Source: JALCLA01 sp965653565 (GTDB lineage Bacteria; Pseudomonadota; Gammaproteobacteria; Xanthomonadales; Xanthomonadaceae). From it: a stretch of DNA of 64,000 nt. Positions within the stretch are counted from its first letter, which is position 1, and each line of letters begins with the position of its first letter. Both the position numbers and the translations under genes were made by a program. The stretch spans positions 31,941-95,940 of the forward strand of contig CBFHAI010000013.1 of the NCBI GenBank assembly GCA_965653565.1, written 5' to 3'. The notes below the pieces were generated by a model. The model had not been told where the DNA came from and ran no database searches. It worked only from the letters and a program-made list of their open reading frames with translations. Below are positions 27,208 through 39,800 of this stretch, in pieces.

Positions 27208-30200
27208 TCAGGCCCGCGGCAGCGGGCCGCCGGTTTTGAGCAGGGCCTCGATCGCGTCGGCGGTGACCGGGCGACTGTACAGGTAGCCTTGGGCTTCGTC
27301 GCAGGCGAGCAGGCGCAGTAGGCGGGCTTGTTCTTCGGTTTCTACGCCTTCGGCGACGACGCGCAGGCGCAGGGCATGGGCGAGGGCGATGATGCTCGAG
27401 ACGATCGCCATGCCTTCGGGCCCTTCGGTCATGCCGCTAACGAAGGTGCGGTCGATTTTCAGCGAGGTGACCGGCAGCTTGGCAAGGTAGGCGAGCGAGC
27501 AGTAACCGGTGCCGAAGTCGTCGATGGCGATGTCGACGCCGAGCGCGCGGATCTGCGCCAGCGCGGCGGCATTGCGTTCGAGGTTTTCCATCAGCACGCT
27601 TTCGGTTATTTCGAGCTTGAGCGCGGCGCCTCCGTCGAGCGCGATGACTTCGCCGATGCTGGCGGTGAAATCCGGATGCTGCAGTTGCAGCGGCGAGACA
27701 TTCACCGCCACGCGCAAGGCGCCGAGCCCGGCGTCGCGCCAGCGCCGATGATCGGCCATCGACTGGCGCAGCGCCCAATGGCCGACGGTGCCGATGAGGC
27801 CGGATTCCTCCAGGATCGGAATGAAGCGGATCGGCGGAATCAAGCCGTTTTCCGGATCCTGCCAGCGGATCAGCGCTTCCACGCCGCTGATTGCCATGTC
27901 GGAAAAGCGCACTTTCGGTTGATAGTGCAGCACGAATTCGTTGCGCTCGATGGCGCGCCGCAGTTTGGTTTCCATCGCCAGCGTTTCGGCGGCGCGCGCG
28001 TCCATTTCCGGCGCGTAGAACACGCAGGGAACGTTGCGCGCCTTGGCGCGGCGCAATGCGGCTTCCGCGTTCCTCAACAAGGTTTCCGCATCGCGGCCAT
28101 CGGTCGGGAATACCGCGACCCCGGTGCGCACGCCGAGTCGCAATTCGCTGTCGCGTACGGTCAACACTTCACCGAAGCAGCGCGCCGCATAATCCTCCAC
28201 CGTACGCGCCACCTCGGCCGCCGAATGCCGGTCGGAAACCAGCAGCGCAAAGACACCCGCGCCGATGCAGGCTGCAGTCGCATTGCAGGCTTTCACCCGC
28301 GCGGCGACTTGCTTGAGCAGATCGTCGCCGCCGGCTCGCCCGAGGCTTTCGTTGATGTGGCGGAAACGCACGAGGTCGACCAGCAGCACGGCGAGCATGT
28401 CGGCCTTGTCGCCGCCGGCGTCGATGCGTTGCGACAGTCGTTCGATGAACTGGCGGCGGTTGGGCAGTCCGGTGACGGCATCGAAATCATCGAGATAACG
28501 CAGTTGCGCGGCAGTCTGCAGATGTTCGAGCGCGAACGAGATGTCGCGCGCCAGTTCGCCGAGCAGCGCCAGTTCCTCGTCGTCGAAGAAATCCTGCGTC
28601 TGCGAATGCAGCACCATCGCGCCGATGGCGCGGCCGGCCTGCAGCAGCGGGAAGGCGGCCATCGAGCGCGAACCGCTAGTCACCGCGTAGTCGCGCGACA
28701 GCACGTTCGGATCGTTCTTCAGATCGTTGGAGACGTAGGGCTGGCCGGCCAGCACGACGCGCGCGATCTGCGTGCGGCTCCAGTCGTCGTTCGAAACCAG
28801 CGTCGCAAGCGCGCTGAAAAACTCGTCAGCGCCGCCGTATTGCGCCGCGATGCGCAGCGAACCGTCGTCTTCCAGCAGACCGATCCAGGCGCGCAGGAAA
28901 TTGCCGGCATCGACCGCCAGCCGGCAGGCACCGCGGAACAAATCGTCGCGTTCGCGCACCCGCACGATCAGCCCGTTGATGCCGCTCAACATGCTGTGCA
29001 CGCGGTTCAGCCGCAGAATGCGCGCCTCGGTTTTCTTCTGCTCGGTCACATCCTGCACGGTGTGGAAGCACCAGGTCGCGCCGGCGGTGTTCTCGAGCGA
29101 GCCCGGCGGCACCGGTTCCATCACCTGGCGCAGGGTCACGGTGCGGCCGCCGATGATCATGCGGTATTCAATGTCGCGACGGCTGTCGTTGCGATTGAGT
29201 TGCGCCACGCGTTCAAGAAAACGTTCGCGATCGTCGGCATGCACATGCTCGGCCCAGGCCTGCAGATCGAGCGGGATATCGCCGTCGGGATCGAGGCCGA
29301 GCAAGTGCGGCAAGGTCGGCGACCAGCTCACGATGCGTCCGCCTTCGCTGGTGGCCAGATGCGCCAGGCGCGCCAGATCCTGCGCGCGGCGCAGGCCCGC
29401 TTCGCTGCGCGCGAGCGCCTGCTGCGAGCGATAGCGCTCCGTCATGTCGCGGATGAAGACGGTGAAGATGCGGCCCTGCGAGGTGGAAAGTTTCGAGATC
29501 GTGGCTTCGATCGGAAACTCCGTGCCGTTACTGTGCTGCGCCCATACGGTGCGAGCCGTCATCGGGCGCTCGCGCCGCGCTTCGCGCGAGAACACTTCGA
29601 TCTGGCGGGTGTGCTCGTCGCGGAAGCGTTGCGGCAGGAAATCGTTGAGCGAACGTCCGATCGCCGCCGTCGGCGCAATGCCGAACAACTGGCCGGCCGC
29701 GGCATTGAACAGCAGGATGCAATGCTGTTCGTCGATCGCGATGATGGCGTCCATCGCCGATTCCACCAGCCCCGACAGGCGGCGTTCGACCTGCACCAGG
29801 CCTTCGTGCGTGCGCGCCAGTTCGAGACTCTTGTCTTCCAGCTTGCGGATCAGCGATTCGCTGTATTGCTTGAGCACCGGCGCTTCGATTTCGTCGCTGA
29901 GCGCGGCCGAGCGTGGCGGATGCGGGCGCCGCAGGGCGGTTTCGATGGCATCGAGCAGGGCGCGCGTGGGCGCCGGCTTTTCGATGTAGGCATCGGCGCC
30001 GGCCGATTCGGCCAGCTTGCGGTCGGCCGGCGAGTTGTAGGTGCTGGTATAGAGCACGAAGGGCAGGTGATGCAGGCGCGGGTCGCGCCGCACTTCCAGG
30101 CACAGTCGGTAGCCGTCCATGCGCGGCATCAGGATGTCGGAGATGACGCCGTCCACCGTTTCGCGTGCGAGCAGTTCCAATGCCTCGACGCCGTTGCCGG

Positions 30201-30288
30201 CCTCGATCGCGCAGTGGCCTTCGATCTCCAGCTGCACGCGCAGCAGTTTCAGGTTGCTGTCGTGATCGTCGACGATGAGCAGCTTCAC
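27208..30288 (-). CDS. REC-PAS-PAS-GAF-GGDEF(degenerate)-EAL signalling protein
   Basis: 1026 residues from the GTG at 30288. Domains in order: response-regulator receiver (1-120, DDHD acid pocket, phospho-Asp about 50 in GVISDILMP, Lys in IEKP), coiled linker, PAS (about 180-300), PAS (about 320-440), GAF (about 460-600), GGDEF (about 610-770), EAL (about 790-1015). The GGDEF active-site motif reads GAGVF (about 677-681), so cyclic-di-GMP synthesis is unlikely. The EAL motif (VEALIRW), EITESVL, DDFGTG and KIDRTFV are intact, so it should be a cyclic-di-GMP phosphodiesterase. It starts 10 bases after the response-regulator stop. GTG was chosen because conserved REC sequence starts there; the frame runs on upstream but overlaps the previous gene. 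Confidence 0.9.
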   Translation of the reverse strand: MKLLIVDDHDSNLKLLRVQLEIEGHCAIEAGNGVEALELLARETVDGVISDILMPRMDGYRLCLEVRRDPRLHHLPFVLYTSTYNSPADRKLAESAGADAYIEKPAPTRALLDAIETALRRPHPPRSAALSDEIEAPVLKQYSESLIRKLEDKSLELARTHEGLVQVERRLSGLVESAMDAIIAIDEQHCILLFNAAAGQLFGIAPTAAIGRSLNDFLPQRFRDEHTRQIEVFSREARRERPMTARTVWAQHSNGTEFPIEATISKLSTSQGRIFTVFIRDMTERYRSQQALARSEAGLRRAQDLARLAHLATSEGGRIVSWSPTLPHLLGLDPDGDIPLDLQAWAEHVHADDRERFLERVAQLNRNDSRRDIEYRMIIGGRTVTLRQVMEPVPPGSLENTAGATWCFHTVQDVTEQKKTEARILRLNRVHSMLSGINGLIVRVRERDDLFRGACRLAVDAGNFLRAWIGLLEDDGSLRIAAQYGGADEFFSALATLVSNDDWSRTQIARVVLAGQPYVSNDLKNDPNVLSRDYAVTSGSRSMAAFPLLQAGRAIGAMVLHSQTQDFFDDEELALLGELARDISFALEHLQTAAQLRYLDDFDAVTGLPNRRQFIERLSQRIDAGGDKADMLAVLLVDLVRFRHINESLGRAGGDDLLKQVAARVKACNATAACIGAGVFALLVSDRHSAAEVARTVEDYAARCFGEVLTVRDSELRLGVRTGVAVFPTDGRDAETLLRNAEAALRRAKARNVPCVFYAPEMDARAAETLAMETKLRRAIERNEFVLHYQPKVRFSDMAISGVEALIRWQDPENGLIPPIRFIPILEESGLIGTVGHWALRQSMADHRRWRDAGLGALRVAVNVSPLQLQHPDFTASIGEVIALDGGAALKLEITESVLMENLERNAAALAQIRALGVDIAIDDFGTGYCSLAYLAKLPVTSLKIDRTFVSGMTEGPEGMAIVSSIIALAHALRLRVVAEGVETEEQARLLRLLACDEAQGYLYSRPVTADAIEALLKTGGPLPRA

Positions 30289-30298
30289 GGCGGCAGGC

Positions 30299-30675
30299 TC
30301 ATGGCGGCGCGGCACTGTGCAGATAGGCACCGACCTGGGCGGCGAAGGTGCGCGTGTTGATCGGTTTGGTGATGTAGCCGTCGCAGCCGGCATCGAGCGC
30401 GCGCTGCGCATCGCCGGTCATCGCGAAGGCCGACAGCGCCACCATCGGAATCCGTCCCAGGCGCGGATCGCGCCGCAGCCTTTGCACCAGCGCCAGGCCG
30501 TCCATGCCGGGCAGACCGATGTCGGTGAGTATCAGGTCAGGCGTCAGCGTTTCGAGCAGTTGCAGCGCTTCTTCGGCATCGCTCGCGCGCACCACCAGGT
30601 GGCCTTCGATCTCGAGCACTTCGGAAGCGAGCTTGAGGTTGATCGAGTTGTCGTCGATGACCAGCATCTGCACGT

Positions 30676-30679
<4 letters not shown>
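30299..30679 (-). CDS. Single-domain response regulator (DivK/CheY-like)
   Basis: 126 residues, receiver domain only. Acid pocket DD (9-10), phospho-Asp53 in ILTDIGLPG, and Lys in GYITKPIN (about 103). It overlaps the kinase stop by 4 bases and precedes the EAL protein by 10 bases, so it is the shuttle or target in a three-gene phosphorelay unit. No output domain, so it acts by protein contact. Confidence 0.92.
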
Positions 30680-32193
<1,514 letters not shown>

Positions 32194-32268
32194 CCCGGCG
32201 GATTGCCCGCCGACGCGGCGACTATAAACCCTTCGCGCCGCGGCGGCAGGACAGGCGCCACGGGCCGC

Positions 32269-33471
32269 TCAGCGCTCCGGTCCGATGAGCGAGGCGTCCG
32301 GAGTCGGCGGTGTGTGCAGGCTGCGCAGGTTCGGCAACGCTTTCACCAGCAATTTCTGCAGATCGCTCTGGCGGCGCGTGCCGGTTTTGGCGAGCATGCG
32401 TTTGACGTGGGCGCGCACGGTGTCGCGGCGCACCTGGGTGGCGAGCGAGATTTCCTCGACCGAGGCGCCGGCCAGCAGGGCATTGGCGACGCGCGTTTCG
32501 GCCGCGGTGAAACCGAAAAGTTCACGCAGTTGTTCGGTGCCGTATTGCGGCAGCGCCTGGCGCAGGTCGCGCAGGATCAGCGCCACGCGCGGTTGCGCGC
32601 CGGCCGCGCGGCCCTGTGCGCCGGGCAGGGTGGTGAGCACGGCGTTGAGCGTGCCCTGGCCGTTGCGTCCGGGCACGTTGAGACAGCGCGTGGCATCGGT
32701 GCCGCGCTCGCGATACTCGGAAATCACCGCGCGCACCGCGGTGCCGACCCAATCCAGATCGCTGCTGCGCGCCGGCCGCAGGCGTCCGTTGCGCAGCGCC
32801 AGGCAGTCGCCGGCATGCAGCATGCGCTCGCCCATCAGATTGGAAATCACCACCGCGCCCTGCGCATCGAGCACGAAGGTGGCGTCGCTCCAGCAATCCA
32901 TCCACGACAGCGCGGCATCGCGCTCGAGTTCGATCTGCGCCAGCCAGCGGCGCTGGCGCAGCGCGGCGCGCGCATGCGCGAAGAACACGTCCATGCCGCG
33001 GCGCTCGTTTTCGTCGAACGCCTGCCCGCGCGGCCTGAGCAGCCACACATGCGCCCAGGCGTTGTCGGCCACCGGGAAAGAACCGCCGACGCCGTGGAAC
33101 AGATCGCCGTAGCGGGTCAGGAAATCGGTATAGAAGGCGCTGACCTGCAGATCGGTATCGAGCAGCACCTCGCTCGACAGGGCGGCGCGACCCAGGTGAT
33201 GCAGCCGCGACACCACATCGTCGGTGGTGAAGGGGTCGATGCGGTGATATTCGCGCTGGTACTCGCCGAGGAACTGGGCGTCGGTGCCGACCGCGAGACC
33301 AAAGTTCACAGGGGTCGGGCCGCGGCCGAAGCGCTCGAACAGGGCGCCCTGTTCGCAGGGAATGGCGCGCGCCAGCGACACCAGCGCGGCATGCCAGGCG
33401 CCCGAATCCTGCGGCGCTTCGTGCAATGGCGCGACGGCGCCGAGCAGTGCTTCGATGTTCGCCGAATTCAT
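32269..33471 (-). CDS. LuxR-type transcriptional regulator
   Basis: 400 residues. The C-terminal helix-turn-helix (about 330-390) reads FGFTAAETRVANALLAGASV then EEISLATQVRRDTVRAHVKRML, the LuxR/GerE signature. The N-terminal 300 residues carry a GAF/PAS-like sensory region (QGALFERFGRGPTPVNFGLA, 'YREYHRIDPF') as in other LuxR-type regulators of stand-alone type; no autoinducer-domain match is obvious. It is 76 bases upstream of the kinase gene and divergent from the 9.6-kb secreted giant at 33882, so it may control either. Confidence 0.85.
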   Translation of the reverse strand: MNSANIEALLGAVAPLHEAPQDSGAWHAALVSLARAIPCEQGALFERFGRGPTPVNFGLAVGTDAQFLGEYQREYHRIDPFTTDDVVSRLHHLGRAALSSEVLLDTDLQVSAFYTDFLTRYGDLFHGVGGSFPVADNAWAHVWLLRPRGQAFDENERRGMDVFFAHARAALRQRRWLAQIELERDAALSWMDCWSDATFVLDAQGAVVISNLMGERMLHAGDCLALRNGRLRPARSSDLDWVGTAVRAVISEYRERGTDATRCLNVPGRNGQGTLNAVLTTLPGAQGRAAGAQPRVALILRDLRQALPQYGTEQLRELFGFTAAETRVANALLAGASVEEISLATQVRRDTVRAHVKRMLAKTGTRRQSDLQKLLVKALPNLRSLHTPPTPDASLIGPER

Positions 33472-33881
33472 CCGCGCGGCTGGTCCTGAGCACCCGCAAA
33501 GCCTTGCGCCATCGGGCTTGCAGGCCCCCTGGGCGGGGTCCGGCAGCGGCCGTCATCGGCTGGCTTCGAGTGGCTGCGCAATCCTGTCCCCGACGGTTTC
33601 CGCGATGTCCGTCACGTGAATTCGCAACGGGAGGAAACCGGATTCCTCATTAGACCCGGTCGCGCCGGCAAAAAACAGGTAACAAATTCCTACCCCAAAT
33701 GGGGGGTGCGCCTGGTGCCCGGAGCCAGTACTGTGATGCAGTCGGCCAAATCGCTGCCCCAAGGGCAACGTCACCGTGCCGATGGAAGCCGGAACAGGGG
33801 TGTTCGACTTCGATGATACGAACCGGGCGGCGATGCCGTTCGGGTCGTGATGATCGGCAGGCTGTGGCAGGGGGAAATCCG
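33472..33881. promoter_or_regulatory. Divergent control region between LuxR gene and giant secreted gene
   Basis: 410 bases with no clear gene. It includes TTCCTACCCC (33687-33696), partly overlapping CCCCAAATGGGG (33693-33704, near-palindrome), and a good GGGGGAAAT ribosome site before the ATG at 33882. Candidate binding area for the neighbouring LuxR-type regulator, which has not been tested. A continuous open frame from 33699 into the giant gene exists, but a signal peptide begins only at 33882. Confidence 0.35.
33687..33704. promoter_or_regulatory. TTCCTACYCC box with CCCCAAATGGGG near-palindrome
   Basis: TTCCTACCCC at 33687-33696 matches the box upstream of the subtilase. It runs into CCCC-AAAT-GGGG. 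NarL/LuxR-type regulators bind TAC-containing heptamers, and TACCCCA is near that consensus. Weak evidence. Confidence 0.25.
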
Positions 33882-36800
33882 ATGACTTTGACTTCTTTCG
33901 GGAAGGGTGGCGTGTTTGCGCGTTCGCTCGTGTTGCTGAGCCTGGTCGGCATCAGCCCGACGGCCGGCGCCGATACCGCATACGACCTGGGCCTCATGCC
34001 GCTGCCCGTCAGCGCCGCGCGCCTGACGGCGGACAAGGCGCAACTGCCTCGATCGCCCGCAGCGCTGGCGAAAGCCGGCGAAGTGCAGGCGCTCGTCGCC
34101 GCATCGGCCTGGATGATCGCGCAGCAGTCGGTGCTGGCGCCCAGCGCCGGCGCGCTGCCGTGGACCGCCGGCGAGGGGTATTTCGCCAACACCCAGGGGG
34201 CCTCGGCACTCGGCTGGGTGCGTGCGTTCGCGCACACCGGCAACGCCGCGCACTTGAACGCGGCGCGTGCCAACGGCGATTGCCAGCTCGCCGGCAACGC
34301 CTGCGTCGCCGGTTTCGACTATCCCGACGGCGACCACCGCTTCGCCTCGCACGATCCGCTGTTCCTGGTCGAACTGACCGCCGCCACCGGCGACACCGAC
34401 TACGCCGACTTCGTCGAAACCTACCTCTGGCAGAAATTCGCCGATGGCGAGTACGGCGCCGGCAACGATCTGGATGCCGGCGATTACGCCGACGCCGTGC
34501 TCGCCAGCCGTAGCAGCCAGAACATCCCGGAACTGGTGGCGTGGGACTTGAGCAAGATCGCGATCGCCGCCGACCTCGCCGGCCACGACGCCATCGCCAG
34601 CGCGATCCTGCAGCGCGTGCAGGCGAGCCTGAATCTGGCCAACGCCACCAACGACACCTACGACGTGCTCGGCCTGGCCGGCGGCCTGTGGACCGCGGCG
34701 TCGCTCGGCACCAACCTCGATCCGACCAGCGGCACCTGGGCCGCCGCCAACGACAATGCCGGCCTTGCCACCGCGCTGCTCGCGCGCCAGGCGCCGAACG
34801 GCGGCTTCGTCTACTCGACCGCCGTCACCGTCACCGACGACAACACCGACGGCCAGACCACCGCCTTCGCGATCCAGGCGCTCTACGCCACCAATCGCGT
34901 GCTCTATCGCAGCCAGATTGCGGCCGCGGCCAACTACATCGAATCGCTGCAGCAGGCGAGCGGCCAGTTCCTGCCGTATGCCGGCGCGCCGCCGAACGTC
35001 GCCGGCGGCGTCGAATCGCATGGTGAGATGCTCGAAGTCTATGCCGTGGCGTGGATCCGTCCCGATCGCTATGTGGATATCGCCAGCGGCACCAACGACA
35101 GCGATTGCAGCGAACCGACGGCGCCGTGCCGCACCATCCAGTACGCGATCGATCAGGCCGACGCCGGCAATACGATTCACATTGCGTCCGGTGTCTACAT
35201 CGACCCGGTCGCGATCGCCAAACCGGGTCTGCATCTGATCGGTGAAGGCGCCTCGCAGCCGATCATCGATCGCTCCGCCGGCACGGCGAACCAGCATCTG
35301 CTGCGCATCGCCAGCGCGCGCAACGTCACGATCGAGAACCTGGCCTTCCAGGTCGACAAATCCTTCGTCGGCGAAGCCATCGTCGCCAACGGCAACGTCG
35401 ATGGGCTGCGCATCCGCGGCAACACCATCGTGCAGCGCTGGAGCGATCCGGGCCAGAGCAGCACCTTCAAGTTCACCAATGCGATTTCGATCAATCGCGG
35501 CGCGACCGACAACAGCGCCGGCCTCAATCGCTTCGACGGTTCGGCGGTGACGATCGAGAACAACAGCATCACCGGTTCGGCACTGCCGAATCCGACCTCG
35601 TTCCGCGCCTGCATCTCGATGGATGCCAGCCTGGGCCGCATCCGCGACAACCCGCTGCTGGCCTGCGGCACGCACGATCTGCACATGCGCTTCATGAGTT
35701 CGGTGGCCGGCGTTTCGTCCGCGAGTGGCGTGCTGATCGACGGCAACACCTTCGGCCGCCGCGGCCTGGAGATTTCCGCGCCGAACGCGACGCTGCCGGG
35801 CGGCATCGTGGTGCAGGACAACACCTTCAACGCGCCGGCCGACGCCGACAACACCGCGTTGTGGGGCAACTTCGCCGACTATTCGCTGATGCGGTTGATC
35901 GGCAACCCGCATCCGATTTCCACCACCGTCGTCAACAACCGCTTCAACGGCCACGCCAGGCATTTCCGCGGCCTGCTGATCGAGAACTGGCCGAACGTGC
36001 AGGTGCTCGGCAACGAGTTCGCGCCGAAAGCCGGTGCCGGCGATTTCGCCAGCCTGGTGCTGAGCAATAAGGAAGTCACCTCCGAAGCGCCGGCCGCCGC
36101 GCCGCGCACGATGACGGCCACGGTGCGCGCCAATATCTTCAACGACAGCGGCCTTGCGAGCGCCGGTCGCGCCGTTGAACTGCTCAACGACAACGATGCC
36201 AACGGCAGCGCCGCCTTCGGCACGCTGCTGTTCGGCGGTGTCGGCCTGGCCAACGAATTCGGCGATGGCCATCGCTGGTATTTCCGCCTCGACGATCACC
36301 AGTGCAACACGCACGTGGCCGACGGCCCGATCGGCGTGTGCAGTTTCCTCGGTTACAACAATTCGGTGACACAGCCGCTGTCGAACACGCAGGTGCGCGC
36401 GTTCCGCGGCGATGCGAGCGCGGTGAACAATCTGTATGGCGGGCTGCTGCCGGCCGACATGAATCCGGCGCAGGTGAATGCGCTGTTCGCGCGCACGCTC
36501 GACGATCGTTCCAACAACGCCCTCGGCATCGTCGATTACGGCGTCGGTGCGACGGCCGGCGATGTCTACGTCGACGATGGTTTCGCGGGCTCGGCCTACG
36601 GCGATTCGCGCACATTCACGCATGCCGGCACCGGCACGATCACCGTGCACTACGGCATCGATGCCTTCGACAGCATCAACGCCGGCATCGCGGCGGTCGC
36701 CGCCGGCGGCCGCGTATTCGTCGCGAAGGGCGGCTACGCAACTGCGGTCACGCTCGGCAAGTTCGCGCATCTGCTTGGCGATGGCGCGGACGATACCAAC

Positions 36801-39800
36801 CCCGCCAACAGCACGGTGCTCACCGGCCGCCTGACGCTCGCCGCGAGCGGCGCGTCGGCCGCCGACCCGCTGCGCGTGGAAGACCTGCGCGCGAACAACG
36901 CGGCGGGCGATGGCATCACGCTGGTGGGAAGCCAGAGCCACGTCTGGCTGCAAGGCGTGGTGTCGGCCGGCAATGCCGGCAACGGTCTGCAGGTGACCAC
37001 CAACAACGGCGCCGTCTCCACGCTCACCACCAACCTGCGCATTGCCGACAGCCAATTCCTCGACAACGGCAATCCGAATCTTGCCGCGAACGATCTCAAC
37101 GGTCTCGTCGCCGGCGTGTTGTTCGACGAAAACGCCAGCGTCGACGGCCTGACCATCGTCGATTCGAGCTTCAGCGGCAACAACGCGGCCGGTTTGTCTT
37201 TCAACGATATTGGCGCGCCGTCGAGCGATTCGATCGTGCGCAACGTGTCGATCAGCGGCAGCGAATTCAATCGCAACAACCGCGTCGACGGCGGCAGCGC
37301 CGGCGGCGGCATCTGGCTCAAGACGTCCCGCGCGGGCAGCCGCATCGAAAACGTCGACATCGTCGACTCGGTGTTCGCCGACAACGGCACCGGCCGCAGC
37401 AACAGCTTCCCGCTGCAGCCGGCGCGCAATATCAACGCCAACGGCATCACGATCCGCGTGCGCGCGGGCACGTTCTTCGCCGGCGTGCGCCTGTGCGGCA
37501 ACACCTTCAGCGACGATCCGGGTACGCCGGGCACGCAGGAAACCGGCATCTACGTGTTCGACCAGACCAATCACACCGGCTACCAGCCGGTCGAAGTCTG
37601 CGCCAGCAACAGCTTCGCCGGCCTGGCGCACAGCGTGAGCGGCTACGAACAGTACGGCGTCACCTTGACGCAGCCGGTCGTCAACATCACCGGTGGCAGC
37701 CTCGGCAACACCGAAAACATCAACGCGCCGGTACTGCGCGTGCGCGACGGTGCGCTGTTCACCAGCTTCAATGCGGCGATCGCCGACGCGGCCACCGTCG
37801 CCGCCGACGTGTTGCGCGGTGGTGCCGGCATCTACGCCGAGAACCTCGTCGTCAATAAACCTGGCCTGACGCTCGAAGGCATCCGCGGCGCCACCATCAT
37901 CGAAGGCCGTCGCGGCCCGGCGACGACGCCTACTTCGAGCACGTCGCCCGGCGTGCGCTTCGACAACGGCATCACCGGCACCACGCTGCAGGACCTGACG
38001 ATCCGCAACTTCGCCAGTCATTGCGTGCTGGGCGCGCTGTCGAACAGCGATTCGATCGTGCGCCGCATCGATGCGCTGTCGTGCAGCGCGACCGGCCCGG
38101 GCGGTTCGATCCAGTTCAACGGCGGAACGGCGATCGACCATGTCACCGTCGCCGACAGCCTGGTCGATGGCGGCGGCGTGCGCGGCATCGTGATCTGGGA
38201 CGGCGTCAAGACCGATATCGCCTTCACCGGCAACACCGTCAGCAATATCGCCGGCTGCTGCGGCATCGAATTGCAGGACGGCGCGGCTTCGGGCGTGCGC
38301 ATCAGCGGCAACGTGATTTCCAACACCGGCGACAACGGTATCGGCGCCATCGGCCTCACCACCGGTGCCGGCGCCAACATCATCGCCGGCAACAGCATCA
38401 CCAACGCCGGCCGCTTCGGCATCGAAATCAAGAATCCGAGCGGCAGCGGCGTCGACGTGCCGGATGCTTCGCTCGGCGTCGACGTCGACGTGTTGCCCGA
38501 CGGCGCCATCGTGGTCGCCAATAACAGCGTGACGATGACGGCCACGGCGAAGGCCGACGACGTCGCCGGCATCGCCGTGATGCGCCGGAGCAAGACCGCG
38601 CTGAATGCCGATGTGCCGGTGGGCGTGATCGTACGCAACAACCTGGTGCACGGCTGGAGCCAGCCGAACGCCAACGACGGCTTCGGCATCGTGGTGGAAG
38701 GCCTGTTGTCGCGCGTGTTCGGCAACACGATCACCGGCAGCGACGTCGCGATCCAGCTGCAATCCGGCAACGACGGCTACCCGGGCGACAGTAACCAGGC
38801 TGCGACGTCGCCGTTCTTCTCGCGCGCCAATTCGCCGACCACGTGCAGCTTCGTCGGTGCCAACAGCATCGACAGCGCCGCAGTCGACGGACCGACCAGT
38901 CTCGTCAGCAATCCTGCCAATCAGAATCTGCAGGGCAGTGTGCAGAACCTGACGACGCTCGAACGTTTCTGTTCGATCCAGGCCGCGATCGCCGATGCCG
39001 ACACGCAGGCCGGCCACATCATCGAGGTGGCGGCGGGAACCTATCGCGAGAACGTGACGATCAACAAGAGCGTCACCGTGCGCGGGCCGATGCACGCGCT
39101 GACCGGTTTCGATCCGTCGCGCGATGGGTCGAGCGGCGAAGCGATCCTCAGTCCCGCGACCGGCACCGCGCTCACGCTCGCCGCGAACGGCGCCGTGTTC
39201 CGCGGCTTCACGATCAAGGGCACGACCGGCAATGCGGTGCTGCCGGGCGGTGCGAACCGCAACAATCTGCGCTTCACCAACAATCGCGTGCAGGACATCG
39301 CGAACGGTGCCGGCATCCTGTTCGAGCCGGGCGAAGGCTCGCCGGCTTCGGGCTTCCAGATCGAAGGCAACCTGTTCGCCAACATCCGCGGTGCCAGCGG
39401 CACCGGCATCCGCCTGTTCAAGGGCACGCGCGACGCGCTGGTCAACAACAACCGTTTCGACGGCATGCAGCAGCTCGCCGTGCAGGTGAACGGCGGCAAC
39501 GGCAGCGTGGTCGACGTGGTCGTCACCAACAACACGGCGCTCGATTCGCAGGCGCTCGGCACCGGCACCGCGTATGCGATCACCGGCTCCAACCAGGTGC
39601 GCTTCCAGTACAACACCTCGCTGCAGACCGGCGGCGGCCTGTTCATCTCCGATCGCACGGTCGACCTCGAAGCCAGCTGCAACACGCTCGACGCGACCGG
39701 CAGCGCGCTCAATGCCAGCGATTTCTTCTCCAGCGCGGCGAACAGCCAGGTGCGCATCTTCCACAACGCGATCCGCGGCGGCACGGCGGATCTGCGCAAT

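Noticed and set aside
27328..30360. A 1010-codon open frame opposite the EAL protein
   Set aside because: Same reason: a mirror of a gene with intact REC/PAS/GAF/EAL motifs, with no motif of its own.
33699..33881. Upstream extension of the giant gene
   Set aside because: The frame is open, but the ATG at 33882 has a strong ribosome site and starts the signal peptide.
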